DNA from: Streptomyces sp. NBC_01408
GTDB lineage: Bacteria; Actinomycetota; Actinomycetes; Streptomycetales; Streptomycetaceae
Reading direction: 5' to 3'
Assembly: GCF_026340255.1 (NCBI RefSeq)
Contig: NZ_JAPEPJ010000002.1
Coordinates: 992,001-1,056,000, forward strand
DNA length: 64,000 nucleotides
The position numbers and the translations under genes were made by a program. The notes beneath the pieces were generated by a model. That model searched no databases. It had not been told where the DNA came from and worked only from the letters and a program-made list of their open reading frames with translations. Positions 1-7,227 of this stretch are shown here, one piece after another; positions within the stretch are counted from its first letter, which is position 1, and every line of letters begins with the position of its first letter.

Positions 1-635
1 GCGGCGTCGAGGTCGGCCTGCTCCCAGCCCCGCATGCCCTTGAGCCACTTCGGGGTCATGCCCTTGCCGGTGGCGGTGTGGCTGATCAGTGCCTCGACCG
101 GGTCCAGGCCGGCCAGGAGCAGGGCGGCGAGGTGGCCGTCGCCGCGGTGCTCGCGCAGCAGGGTGGTGGCGTGCCAGAGGCGCAGGTGCGGCTCCTCGGG
201 TACGGGAAGGTCGGCGTGGGCCGCGTAGAGGGTGCGGGCGTGCCGGGTGCAGCCCTCCGTGGCGCGCATCGCCAGGTCGGCGGCCTCGGCTGTCTCGGGC
301 GACTCCACGGTCTCGGCGCCGAGGAGCCGGCGCAGGGTGCTGTCGACGCCCCGCAGCCGCGCGGCCAGTACCTGCTCCGGCGTCGCGGTCTCCCAGACGG
401 CGGGCAGGTGCCGGGCGATGAGGTCGTGGCGGTAGTTGTAGAAGGTGGCGGTGACCGCACCCGCCCCGACCGCGCCCATGGCCGCGGAGCGGGCGGAGAG
501 GTTGACGGCGACGGGATGGGTGATCCCGAGGGCGGCGAATTCCTTGGCTGTGTCCGGCGAGAAGTAGGCCGTGGCGTGCAGCGGGTTGATTGCGGCGTGC
601 CAGCAGCGTCGCGCGGCGAGCGGGTGAAGGGTCAT
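1..635 (-). CDS. SCO6745-family protein (3' end cut by window)
   Basis: Partial gene: 211 codons are present and the C-terminus lies beyond the window edge. The translation starts MTLHPLAARRCWHAAINP and continues with an HATAYFSP segment, then a small-residue stretch (SARSAAMGAVGAG) and a FYNYRHDLIARHLPAVWE segment. This matches the helical SCO6745/SalK-like family that is common in Streptomyces, whose biochemical role is unknown. The ATG is the only good start, and a perfect inverted repeat lies 12 nt upstream, which suggests control by a TetR-type repressor. No partner gene is visible on this side. The family call is from recognition of the pattern; the function is not known. Confidence 0.72.
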   Translation of the reverse strand, partial: MTLHPLAARRCWHAAINPLHATAYFSPDTAKEFAALGITHPVAVNLSARSAAMGAVGAGAVTATFYNYRHDLIARHLPAVWETATPEQVLAARLRGVDSTLRRLLGAETVESPETAEAADLAMRATEGCTRHARTLYAAHADLPVPEEPHLRLWHATTLLREHRGDGHLAALLLAGLDPVEALISHTATGKGMTPKWLKGMRGWEQADLDA

Positions 636-1084
636 GCGCCACAGGTTACCGACTGTTCGGTATGTCGGGTAGGCATGGCCCCGGGGCGGCCCTGAGCGGT
701 GGGCGCCTGCGTGACGGCGCGGCCCATGAGGCCCGATTCGGCCGATCCGCATGACCGGCAGGCCTCCCGGACGGGGCGTCCCCCGCCCTTGGTGAAGCTG
801 CTCGGCATCGGCCGCGCGGTCGTCGGCGGGGCCGGGGCCGTCGGCCCCGCCGCAGGCCAGGGGCTTCGGCCGGGCAGCGCCGGGGCGCCGCCGGAGCGTC
901 CGAGGGACGGGTCGGACACCCGGCGTCGGCGACGCCGCCGCCCTGCGCTCCCCCGCCCCGTGACGGCCGAATGGCGATCGTGTGACAGCGGGGGCCGTAG
1001 ACATGACCTGGGGCGCCGAGGGTGAATACGGTCGAGCGACGAGACCTTGAACCGATGTGTCTCCCCTACCTCTTGGAGTCCTTC
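636..1084. other. Intergenic region, 449 nt
   Basis: Apart from the operator candidate at 647-662, I see only short GC-rich palindromes: GGGGCC-GTC-GGCCCC at 834-848 and CGGCGTCG-G-CGACGCCG at 921-937. The reading frames across it are arginine/proline-rich shadows without a ribosome binding site. It must hold the promoter of the downstream peptidase, but no convincing -10/-35 pair stands out. Confidence 0.5.
647..662. promoter_or_regulatory. Inverted-repeat operator candidate
   Basis: TACCGA-CTGT-TCGGTA is a perfect 6-bp inverted repeat with a 4-nt spacer. It lies 12 nt before the start codon of the leftward SCO6745-like gene, the place expected for a TetR/MarR-type repressor. The repressor gene is not evident in the window. 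Confidence 0.45.
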
Positions 1085-2617
1085 GTGCACCGCAAAGTGA
1101 TCGCCCCGAGCGTCCTCGCCGCCTCCCTCCTGCTGGTGATCCCGGCATCGGCGGCGAGTTACGGCCCGGGGGCCCCGGGTATCGGCGACCCCTACTACCC
1201 GGCCAGCGGCAACGGCGGGTACGACGTGTCCCACTACGACCTGCGCCTGCAGTACCAACCGAAGACCGACCTCCTGGAGGGCACCGCCACCCTGCTGGCC
1301 ACCGCCAAGCAGGACCTGTCCCGCTTCAACCTCGACTTCGGCCTCAAGGTCAGCGAGATCCGGGTCAACGGCGTCAAGGCGAAGTTCGCCACCTCCGGCG
1401 CGCATGAGCTGGAGGTCACCCCGGCCAAGCCGGTGGCGCGCGACACCCCGCTCAGCGTCGTCGTCAAGTACGCGGGCAAGCCCTCCGAGTTCAAGGTCGA
1501 CGGCTGGTCGGCCTGGGCGCGCACCCCGGACGGCGGGGTCGCCGCGCAGGAGCCGGATTCGGCCGTCTGGTGGTTCCCCAGCAACGACCACCCGCTGGAC
1601 AAGGCCACCTTCGACGTGTCCGTCAACGTCCCCGACGGCACCCAGGCCATCAGCAACGGCGTGCTCCAGTCGCAGACCTCGAAGCTCGGCTGGACCCGCT
1701 TCAACTGGCGCTCCAACAAGCCGCAGGCCACCTACCTCGCCACCCTCGCCATCGGCAGGTTCGACATCACCACCGACAAGACGGCGAACGGGCTCCCGGT
1801 CCTCAACGCGTACAGCAAGGACCTCGGCGACAACGCGGGGGCGGCGCGCGCGAGCGTCGAGCGGACCACCGAGGTGGCGGAGTGGCTGGAGGGGGTCTTC
1901 GGGCCGTACCCCTTCAACGCGCTCGGTGGCTACGTACCCAATGTGACCAGCGGCTTCGCCCTGGAGACCCAGACCCGGCCGTTCTACAGCCCGCGCCAGT
2001 TCAGCAACGGCGCCAACGTCTCGGTGGTCGTGCACGAGCTGGCCCACCAGTGGTACGGCGACAGCGTGTCCGTCGACGGCTGGAAGGACATCTGGATCAA
2101 CGAGGGCTTCGCCCGCTACAGCCAGTGGCTGTGGTCGGAGAAGGAGGGCGAGGGCACCGCGCGGGAGCTCGCCGACTGGGCCTACGCCTCACGCCCGGCG
2201 GAGGACCCGTTCTGGCAGGTCAAGCCGGGTGACCCCGGTGCGGAGAACCAGTTCCACGGGGCCGTCTACGACCGGGGCGCGATCGCCCTCCAGGCGCTGC
2301 GCAACGAGATCGGCGACGAGAAGTTCTTCCAGATCCTCAAGGGCTGGCCGACCGAGCGCGCCTACGGGAACGCCAAGGTCGGTGACTTCGTCCGGTACGC
2401 GGAGAAGGCCTCCGGCAAGCCGCTGGCCCAGCTGTTCGAGACCTGGCTGTACACCCCGGGGAAGCCTGACGCCTCCGCCCTGAACCCGGCGGCGCCGCAG
2501 CCGTCGGCCCGCTCGCTCCAGGCCGCGCCGGCCGCCCCGGCCGCCGGGCAGGCGGAGCCGAAGTCGTGGAAGAAGATCGCGGCCACGAACTCGGTCCACG
2601 AGCACGACGGCCACTGA
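1085..2617 (+). CDS. Secreted M1-family metallopeptidase
   Basis: Zinc aminopeptidase-type protein of 510 aa. The GTG start is chosen because GGAG sits 5 nt upstream and the product then begins with a compact signal peptide (MHRK, a hydrophobic stretch, then PASA). An upstream in-frame ATG would add 21 residues without a signal. The active site is complete: HELAHQW with H317, E318 and H321, and the third zinc ligand E340 in NEGFARY, spaced as in M1 enzymes. The GAMEN exopeptidase motif is replaced by GFALETQ, as in the shorter actinobacterial M1 group. The C-terminus is Ala/Pro-rich. It should act outside the cell in peptide degradation. It stands alone, convergent with the next gene. Confidence 0.88.
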   Translation: MHRKVIAPSVLAASLLLVIPASAASYGPGAPGIGDPYYPASGNGGYDVSHYDLRLQYQPKTDLLEGTATLLATAKQDLSRFNLDFGLKVSEIRVNGVKAKFATSGAHELEVTPAKPVARDTPLSVVVKYAGKPSEFKVDGWSAWARTPDGGVAAQEPDSAVWWFPSNDHPLDKATFDVSVNVPDGTQAISNGVLQSQTSKLGWTRFNWRSNKPQATYLATLAIGRFDITTDKTANGLPVLNAYSKDLGDNAGAARASVERTTEVAEWLEGVFGPYPFNALGGYVPNVTSGFALETQTRPFYSPRQFSNGANVSVVVHELAHQWYGDSVSVDGWKDIWINEGFARYSQWLWSEKEGEGTARELADWAYASRPAEDPFWQVKPGDPGAENQFHGAVYDRGAIALQALRNEIGDEKFFQILKGWPTERAYGNAKVGDFVRYAEKASGKPLAQLFETWLYTPGKPDASALNPAAPQPSARSLQAAPAAPAAGQAEPKSWKKIAATNSVHEHDGH

Positions 2618-2652
2618 GTCCCTCAGCGGGCCTCAACGGGCCTCAGCGTCCC

Positions 2653-3555
2653 TCAGCGGGCGGCGCCGCGCCATCGGGCCCGCGCCGCCCGCGCGATGGG
2701 CAGGTACCGCAGCCGCTCGGGCAGCAGCGGCACGAGGAGCCGTACGGCCGTGCTGAACCGGCGGAGCCTGCGCTCCTGGGCCGGACTCCACTCCAGCCCG
2801 ATGGCCGCGCGGGCCTCGGGCGGCATGTACCCGACGGTGACGAAGGCCCGCAGGCGCAGGAACGCCACCCGCAGCGCCGGCCAGGTGAGCCGCAGCAGGA
2901 GCCGGACGAGGGGCCCGCCGCCCTCGGGCCGGGGCAGCGGCACGTCGGTGGCGACGAGCTCCCGGGCGACCGCGGTGGGCTCGATCTCCTCGGCGAGCAT
3001 CCGGCCCCAGTACTCCCAGTACTCCTCGATGCTCTGCGGCATGTCCCGGTCCTGGATGCCGAGGATCCGCCCGACCTGGAGCCATTCCCGGTAGAGCTGC
3101 CGCTCCTGGGCGGGGGTGAAGCGGCGCAGCAGGTAGCGGCCCGCGTACAGGTAGACCGGGAAGCCGGTGGCGTGCACCCAGCCGTAGCAGGCGGGGTCGA
3201 GGGAGTGGTAGCGCCGGCCCCGGGTGTCGGTGCCCTGGATCTCCTTGTGCAGCCTGCGGACCCGGCGGCCCTCCTCGGCGGCCTCCTCCCCGCCGTACAC
3301 CCACAGCTGGACGGAGCGCAGCGAGCGCTCGCCGCGGCCCCAGGGGTCGGTGCGGAAGACGGAGTACTGGTCGACTCCGGCGGCGATCGCGGGGTGGGCG
3401 ACCTGCATCGTGAAGGCGGCGGGCAGCATCAGCAGCGCCCGGACGTCGCCGGCGATGGTCCACAGCACCCCGCCGGGCGGCGGCGGCTCGGGGTCGTCGC
3501 GGCGGCCGGTCCGGGGCCGTGCGTCGCGGTCTGCGGGCTGCTCGGTCGTGCTCAT
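2653..3555 (-). CDS. MpaB/DUF2236-family oxygenase
   Basis: 300-aa protein of the ER-bound oxygenase MpaB / latex-clearing-protein superfamily (DUF2236), all-helical heme-type proteins. Visible family features are GGVLWTIAGDVRALLMLP near the N-terminus, QVAHPAIAAGV and a TDPWGRGERSL segment, YHSLDPACYGWVHATG in the middle and a YMPPEAR segment near the C-terminus. The N-terminal 25 residues are charged and Pro-rich with no signal peptide, so it is probably cytoplasmic or peripheral. Substrate unknown. It is convergent with the M1 peptidase (stop codons 35 nt apart) and divergent from the sphingomyelinase. Confidence 0.82.
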   Translation of the reverse strand: MSTTEQPADRDARPRTGRRDDPEPPPPGGVLWTIAGDVRALLMLPAAFTMQVAHPAIAAGVDQYSVFRTDPWGRGERSLRSVQLWVYGGEEAAEEGRRVRRLHKEIQGTDTRGRRYHSLDPACYGWVHATGFPVYLYAGRYLLRRFTPAQERQLYREWLQVGRILGIQDRDMPQSIEEYWEYWGRMLAEEIEPTAVARELVATDVPLPRPEGGGPLVRLLLRLTWPALRVAFLRLRAFVTVGYMPPEARAAIGLEWSPAQERRLRRFSTAVRLLVPLLPERLRYLPIARAARARWRGAAR

Positions 3556-3630
3556 GTGTCCAGTATGACCGGCTGCGTTCGGGGGGCTCCCCGCGATGTC
3601 CCGGCCCGGACAGAAAGTGGCTGCACGGGT

Positions 3631-3646
3631 GTTACCCAGAGGTAAC
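3631..3646. promoter_or_regulatory. Inverted repeat upstream of sphingomyelinase
   Basis: GTTACC-CAGA-GGTAAC, perfect 6-bp arms with a 4-nt spacer, 61 nt before the sphingomyelinase start and 75 nt before the divergent MpaB start. It is placed like an operator serving one or both genes. It does not match the PhoP direct-repeat box. Confidence 0.4.
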
Positions 3647-3707
3647 CGTGGCTGCTTGGATGGCGGAGCCGATCCGATCTTCCCCCGCAGGAACGATGGA
3701 GTCCCCC

Positions 3708-4697
3708 ATGCCGCAAACCTCCCCCCGCCGTCGCCGCGCCGCCGCCGCTGCCGTCGCGGCGGTCGCCGCCGGCGCGCTGGCCGCCACCACCGCGCCCGCC
3801 GCCACTGCCGCGGAGTCTGCCGCCGCCCCCCGGCTGAGCGTCCTCTCCTACAACGTGTTCCTGTTCAGCAAGAACCTGTACCCGAACTGGGGCCAGGACC
3901 ACCGGGCGGCGGAGATCCCCAAGGCCTCCTTCTACAAGGGCCACGACGTGGTCGTGATCCAGGAGGCCTTCGACAACGCCTCCTCGGACGCGCTGCAGGC
4001 CAACTCGGCCGCCCAGTACCCGTACCAGACCCCCGTCGTCGGCCGCAGCAAGACCGGCTGGGACGCCACGGGCGGCGCCTACTCCTCCACCACCCCGGAG
4101 GACGGCGGCGTCACGATCCTCAGCAAGTGGCCGATCATCCGCAAGGAGCAGGTGGTCTTCAAGGACGCCTGCGGCGCCGACTGGTGGTCCAACAAGGGCT
4201 TCGCCTACGCCGTGCTGAACGTGAACGGCGCCAAGGTGCACGTCGTCGGCACCCACGCCCAGTCCACCGACCCGGGCTGCGGCGCGGGCGAGGCGGCGGA
4301 GATGCGCGCGCGCCAGTTCCGCGCGATCGACTCCTTCCTCGACGGGAAGAACATCCCGGCGAACGAGCAGGTCATCGTGGCGGGCGACATGAACGTCGAC
4401 TCGCACACCCCCGAGCTGGCGTCCATGCTCGCCAACGCCGACCTGGCGGGCACCGACTCGCGTACGGGGCACACGTACTCCTTCGACACCGCACTGAACT
4501 CGATAGCGAAGTACCGCTACCCCACCGACCCGCGCGAGGACCTGGACTACGTCCTCTACCGCAAGGGCAACGCCCGCCCGGCGGGCTGGGAGAACAACGT
4601 GGTCAAGGAGGAGTCGGCCCCCTGGACGGTCTCCAGCTGGGGCACCTCCTACACCTACACCAACCTCTCGGACCACTACCCGGTAATCGGCCGCTGA
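3708..4697 (+). CDS. Secreted sphingomyelin phosphodiesterase
   Basis: 329-aa exported phosphodiesterase of the endonuclease/exonuclease/phosphatase fold (neutral sphingomyelinase C type). It hydrolyses sphingomyelin to ceramide and phosphocholine. The start at 3708 has GGAG with 6-nt spacing; another ATG at 3696 is in frame but poorly spaced. The N-terminus carries RRRR followed by an Ala-rich hydrophobic core, fitting a Sec or Tat signal. Fold landmarks in order: LSVLSYNVF, VVIQEAFDN (metal-binding Glu), HVVGTHAQS, VIVAGDMNVD (catalytic Asp-x-Asn) and LSDHYPVIG (catalytic Asp-His). All key residues are present. An inverted repeat lies in its promoter region and a strong terminator follows. 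Confidence 0.9.
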   Translation: MPQTSPRRRRAAAAAVAAVAAGALAATTAPAATAAESAAAPRLSVLSYNVFLFSKNLYPNWGQDHRAAEIPKASFYKGHDVVVIQEAFDNASSDALQANSAAQYPYQTPVVGRSKTGWDATGGAYSSTTPEDGGVTILSKWPIIRKEQVVFKDACGADWWSNKGFAYAVLNVNGAKVHVVGTHAQSTDPGCGAGEAAEMRARQFRAIDSFLDGKNIPANEQVIVAGDMNVDSHTPELASMLANADLAGTDSRTGHTYSFDTALNSIAKYRYPTDPREDLDYVLYRKGNARPAGWENNVVKEESAPWTVSSWGTSYTYTNLSDHYPVIGR

Positions 4698-4716
4698 GCC
4701 GACCCCGCACGGCTTG

Positions 4717-4747
4717 CCGCCCCCTCCCGACCTCCGGGAGGGGGCGG
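4717..4747. terminator. Bidirectional terminator hairpin
   Basis: A perfect 13-bp GC stem (arms 4717-4729 and 4735-4747, loop ACCTC) followed by TTCGTG. It lies between the convergent sphingomyelinase and XRE-DUF5753 genes and can serve both. Confidence 0.75.
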
Positions 4748-4770
4748 TTCGTGCGTCCGGGCCGCGACGG

Positions 4771-5622
4771 TCAGTGCAGCGCGGAAACAGCGTCGACGAG
4801 CAGGGCTCGGGCCTGCGCCCCGTAGACCGCCATCTGCTGGAGGGCTGAGAACGCCTTCTCGTACAAGGCGATCTCGCTGGGTTGCGTGACCGTGACCCGG
4901 GCCGACAGCAGCTCCACGGAGACGAGGGTGTCGTCGTACATGTGGAAAGTCTCCAAGGGCCATTGGGTGCGGTTCTGGGTCGCCATGGGGATGATGCCAA
5001 GGCTGACGGACGGCATCGCGCCAACGGTCATGAGGTACCCCAACTGCGCGGCCATGGCGTCGGCATCTGCCAGCTGGTGCCGTAGCGCGGTCTCCTCGAC
5101 GAGGAGAACGTAGCGGCGACCGGGCTCCCGCAGGATCTGGTTGCGCTCCATCCGCGCGGCCACGGCTTCGGCAACGTCGTTCGGAATCTCCCGGAATTGA
5201 CTGATCGCGGTGAGCAGGCCAGCGGCGTAGCCCTCGGTCTGAATGAAGTGCGGCAAGAGCGTGGCGGAGTAGACACGGAAGAGGCGGGTGGAACGGAAGA
5301 GTGGGACGTAGCTGTTCTGCAACTGCTTGAGGCCGCTGCGAGAACGGCGGCGCCAGTCCGTGTACAGCGACTCTGCATTCTGCGACTGGGCGATGATGTC
5401 CCGGGCTTGGCCGGTTGCGCCGCATGCCTCGCACCAGCGGCGGATGTCCTCTGGCGTGGGAGGTGTCACGGCGTTCTCGATGCGCGAGGACTTCGAGTGT
5501 GTCCAGCCGCACCGAGTGCCCAGCTCGCTGCCGCTGATGCCCGCCTCCGCGCGAAGCTCACGCAGGCGGTGAGCAACGCTGCGGCGGGCGGCCTGCGCCG
5601 CTGACGACGGGGATACGGGCAT
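4771..5622 (-). CDS. XRE regulator with DUF5753
   Basis: 283-aa DNA-binding protein. Residues about 15-75 form a Cro/cI-type helix-turn-helix (SVAHRLRELRAEAGISGSEL, then KSSRIE), and residues about 95-280 form the DUF5753 domain typical of Streptomyces regulators (LQNSYVPLFRSTRLFRVYS, LLPHFIQTEGYA, RYVLLVEETALR). The start at 5622 is preferred over a longer frame because GGAG lies about 8 nt upstream. It follows the DUF6879 gene by 14 nt, so the three leftward genes probably form one operon. Such pairs often control a small partner protein; the signal is unknown. A strong terminator lies downstream. Confidence 0.85.
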   Translation of the reverse strand: MPVSPSSAAQAARRSVAHRLRELRAEAGISGSELGTRCGWTHSKSSRIENAVTPPTPEDIRRWCEACGATGQARDIIAQSQNAESLYTDWRRRSRSGLKQLQNSYVPLFRSTRLFRVYSATLLPHFIQTEGYAAGLLTAISQFREIPNDVAEAVAARMERNQILREPGRRYVLLVEETALRHQLADADAMAAQLGYLMTVGAMPSVSLGIIPMATQNRTQWPLETFHMYDDTLVSVELLSARVTVTQPSEIALYEKAFSALQQMAVYGAQARALLVDAVSALH

Positions 5623-5636
5623 GAGCTGGGCTCCGC

Positions 5637-6164
5637 CTACCTGATCTCGTAACTGTCGTGCGGCGTCGACCGGGACCATACGGCTTCAAAGGCTTCGGCG
5701 CAGAGCTTTGCCGCGGCCTGGTCCTCGCTCATCTCGCCGCCGGCAGAGACTCCTTCGCCAGTGAAGTGATTCCAGCGGATGAGGCGTTCGTCGATCAGCC
5801 AGAAGTCATTGCCAGGCAGGGCGATGTCACTGGCCTGCCGCCGCGGTAGCCAGCGCACGTCCTCGCCGGCCGCGACGTTCGTGAACGTCCCGTCGTACAG
5901 GAACCGGGTGTACTCGCTCACCGGCTCCGAGACGATGCGGGCCCGGCGCACTGTGACGCCGCGGGAGACAGTGGCTGCGACGAGGTCGAGCCAGGGCCGC
6001 CACCACGATGCGCAGTCCGCGGGGTCGTGGCGGTACCCGGTACGCCACTCGGCGAACGGACCGGTTTCGTAGTCGACCGCGTAGGCGTCGCGCGTCTCCA
6101 GGTGGACCACTGTGTGTTCTGCGGAGCCGAGGAGGTCGGGCCAGCTAGGAACGTTCAAGGGCAT
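5637..6164 (-). CDS. DUF6879-family protein
   Basis: 175-aa cytoplasmic protein of the DUF6879 family, found in actinomycetes next to XRE regulators. Recognisable segments are HLETRDAY near residue 20, EWRTGYRHDP, the GVTVRRARIVSEPVSEYTRF block and a conserved DFWLIDERLIRWNHFTG near residue 120. The function is not established; proximity to the DUF5753 regulator suggests that the two proteins act together. Its start overlaps the end of the upstream small gene by 20 nt, which indicates translational coupling, and it ends 14 nt before the regulator start. Confidence 0.8.
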   Translation of the reverse strand: MPLNVPSWPDLLGSAEHTVVHLETRDAYAVDYETGPFAEWRTGYRHDPADCASWWRPWLDLVAATVSRGVTVRRARIVSEPVSEYTRFLYDGTFTNVAAGEDVRWLPRRQASDIALPGNDFWLIDERLIRWNHFTGEGVSAGGEMSEDQAAAKLCAEAFEAVWSRSTPHDSYEIR

Positions 6165-6396
6165 CGCAGGCCTCCCGGACCATGCCCACCATGCGGGCGG
6201 GGATGCGGATCACGGCTTCCCCTTCGGGGATGCCGATCCCGTGGCCGGGGATCTCGGTTGCCGCGCACTCTTCCTCCAGCTCCGGGCCGGGCTTCCACCC
6301 CTGGAGCACGAGCTCCTGGTTCTCCTCATCGACCCACACGGTGGGGCTCTCGCCGTCACTGCTGTTCGGGTCGATACCCACGAAACGTAGTGCCAC
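6145..6396 (-). CDS. Small conserved protein of the DUF6879 operon
   Basis: 83-aa acidic protein, first gene of the leftward operon. The GTG start has an excellent GGAGGA about 5 nt upstream. The product begins MALRFVGIDPNSSDGESP and contains GWKPGPELEEECAATEIP, a charged central part, and a C-terminal helix (IPARMVGMVREACDALERS). I do not recognise a catalytic motif. It resembles small proteins that accompany DUF6879 and XRE genes in Streptomyces, so a regulatory or accessory role is inferred. The 20-nt overlap with the next gene supports its reality. Confidence 0.72.
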   Translation of the reverse strand: MALRFVGIDPNSSDGESPTVWVDEENQELVLQGWKPGPELEEECAATEIPGHGIGIPEGEAVIRIPARMVGMVREACDALERS

Positions 6397-6590
6397 GGTG
6401 TCCTCCGCTGCTCGTGTTGTGCACGGATGAACACCACGGTCGTGGAAGCTGGTTGCCGGGTCAAGGGTGCATCAGCGCGCCGTCCGGATCGAGTCTTCCC
6501 GTGAACATCCATGCACATTCCTAGCGAGCGTGCACAGCTCCTCGCCACGCTCAAGGCACCACCCGATGACACCGGTAGGGAGCCGCAGGC
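6397..6590. promoter_or_regulatory. Divergent promoter region of the XRE island
   Basis: 194-nt spacer between the leftward operon and rightward small genes, so it must hold both promoters. GTGCAC palindromes occur at 6419-6424 and 6530-6535, with a related ATGCAC at 6511-6516; these could be binding sites for the XRE protein. No clear -35/-10 pair was assigned. Confidence 0.35.
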
Positions 6591-6776
6591 ATGGCGATCA
6601 CGACGCAGGATCTTTTCCCTCGACGGTGGCCGATGCCGCCGGACTCGTGCGAGGAGTGCCACCAGCACGCGCTGACCCGCATCCGGGCGAGGGCCGCGCG
6701 CGACATGTCCCGCGTGAGCGACATGAACGTCATGATCCGCCGGCACCATCCGAAGCTGCGGCCAGAGGGTTGCTGA
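6591..6776 (+). CDS. Small CxxC protein, unknown function
   Basis: 61-aa basic protein with a CEEC pair followed by HQHALTRIRARAARDMSRVSD and an RRHHPK tail. The Cys pair plus the nearby His could bind a metal, but this is inference. GGGAG lies 9 nt before the ATG. It is followed after one base by the next short gene, which suggests a small operon divergent from the DUF6879/XRE genes. Its length and composition resemble small accessory proteins of Streptomyces regulatory islands. Confidence 0.6.
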   Translation: MAITTQDLFPRRWPMPPDSCEECHQHALTRIRARAARDMSRVSDMNVMIRRHHPKLRPEGC

Positions 6777-6777
6777 G

Positions 6778-6977
6778 GTGTACGAGTACGTCCCGCATCC
6801 CCTGCTGAGACGACGTGTCCGGGATGTTGCATCCGGCGCCGAGGGCGAGCTGATGGCCGTGATCCACGAGGACGTGTCGGACACCCCAGCGAACACTGGG
6901 TGGATCTGGCCTACGTCCGGATCGCGTCCGGCCGCGAGATCACCACGGCCGCCGGCAACCTGGAAGCTGCCGGGTGA
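6778..6977 (+). pseudogene. Small conserved gene with a 1-nt frameshift
   Basis: Starting from the GTG, the frame encodes MYEYVPHPLLRRRVRDVASG and on to VIHEDVSD, then changes character. Reading one frame over from the C4 run at 6884-6887 restores a natural-looking continuation (EHWVDLAYVRIASGREITTA, then AGNLEAAG) that ends with TGA at 6975-6977, overlapping the GTG of the next gene. One additional C in that run would join both parts into an approximately 66-aa protein. So either the gene has lost a base or the sequence has an error here. Function unknown; the uncorrected frame runs on as a very long artefact. Confidence 0.6.
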
Positions 6978-7171
6978 CCAAAGCTCCGGCGACAGGTCTT
7001 GTACGTCGCCATCGCGCCGGCCGGGTACACGGTGGACGCCGAGCTGTGGGCTGGCGTGTGTACGACGTGGCCGGCCTCCGGACCCGCGAGGACATCACCG
7101 CCCGTGTCCTCGCCGCGGTCGCCGCGGCTCGCAGGAGGAAGCCCGCGCGGGGCTTCGTCATCGCGCGCTGA
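6974..7171 (+). pseudogene. Small gene with two compensating indels
   Basis: The GTG overlaps the preceding TGA (GTGA). The frame is open for 65 codons, but its middle is Arg/Gly/His-rich and unlike a protein. The neighbouring frame reads LRRQVLYVAIAPAGYTVDA, then ELWAGV, and the original frame then resumes with YDVAGLRTREDITARVLAAV to the stop. One extra A in the AAA at 6980-6982 and a change in the GTGTGT at about 7048 would explain this and cancel out. The intended product is probably a soluble protein of about 64 aa of unknown function. Together with the frameshift just upstream, this points to local decay or poor base quality. Confidence 0.5.
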
Positions 7172-7227
7172 GCCGGAAACCGGGCCCTGCCCGGCCGCGG
7201 TGCGCGCGCCGGACAGGGCTGTCCGGG

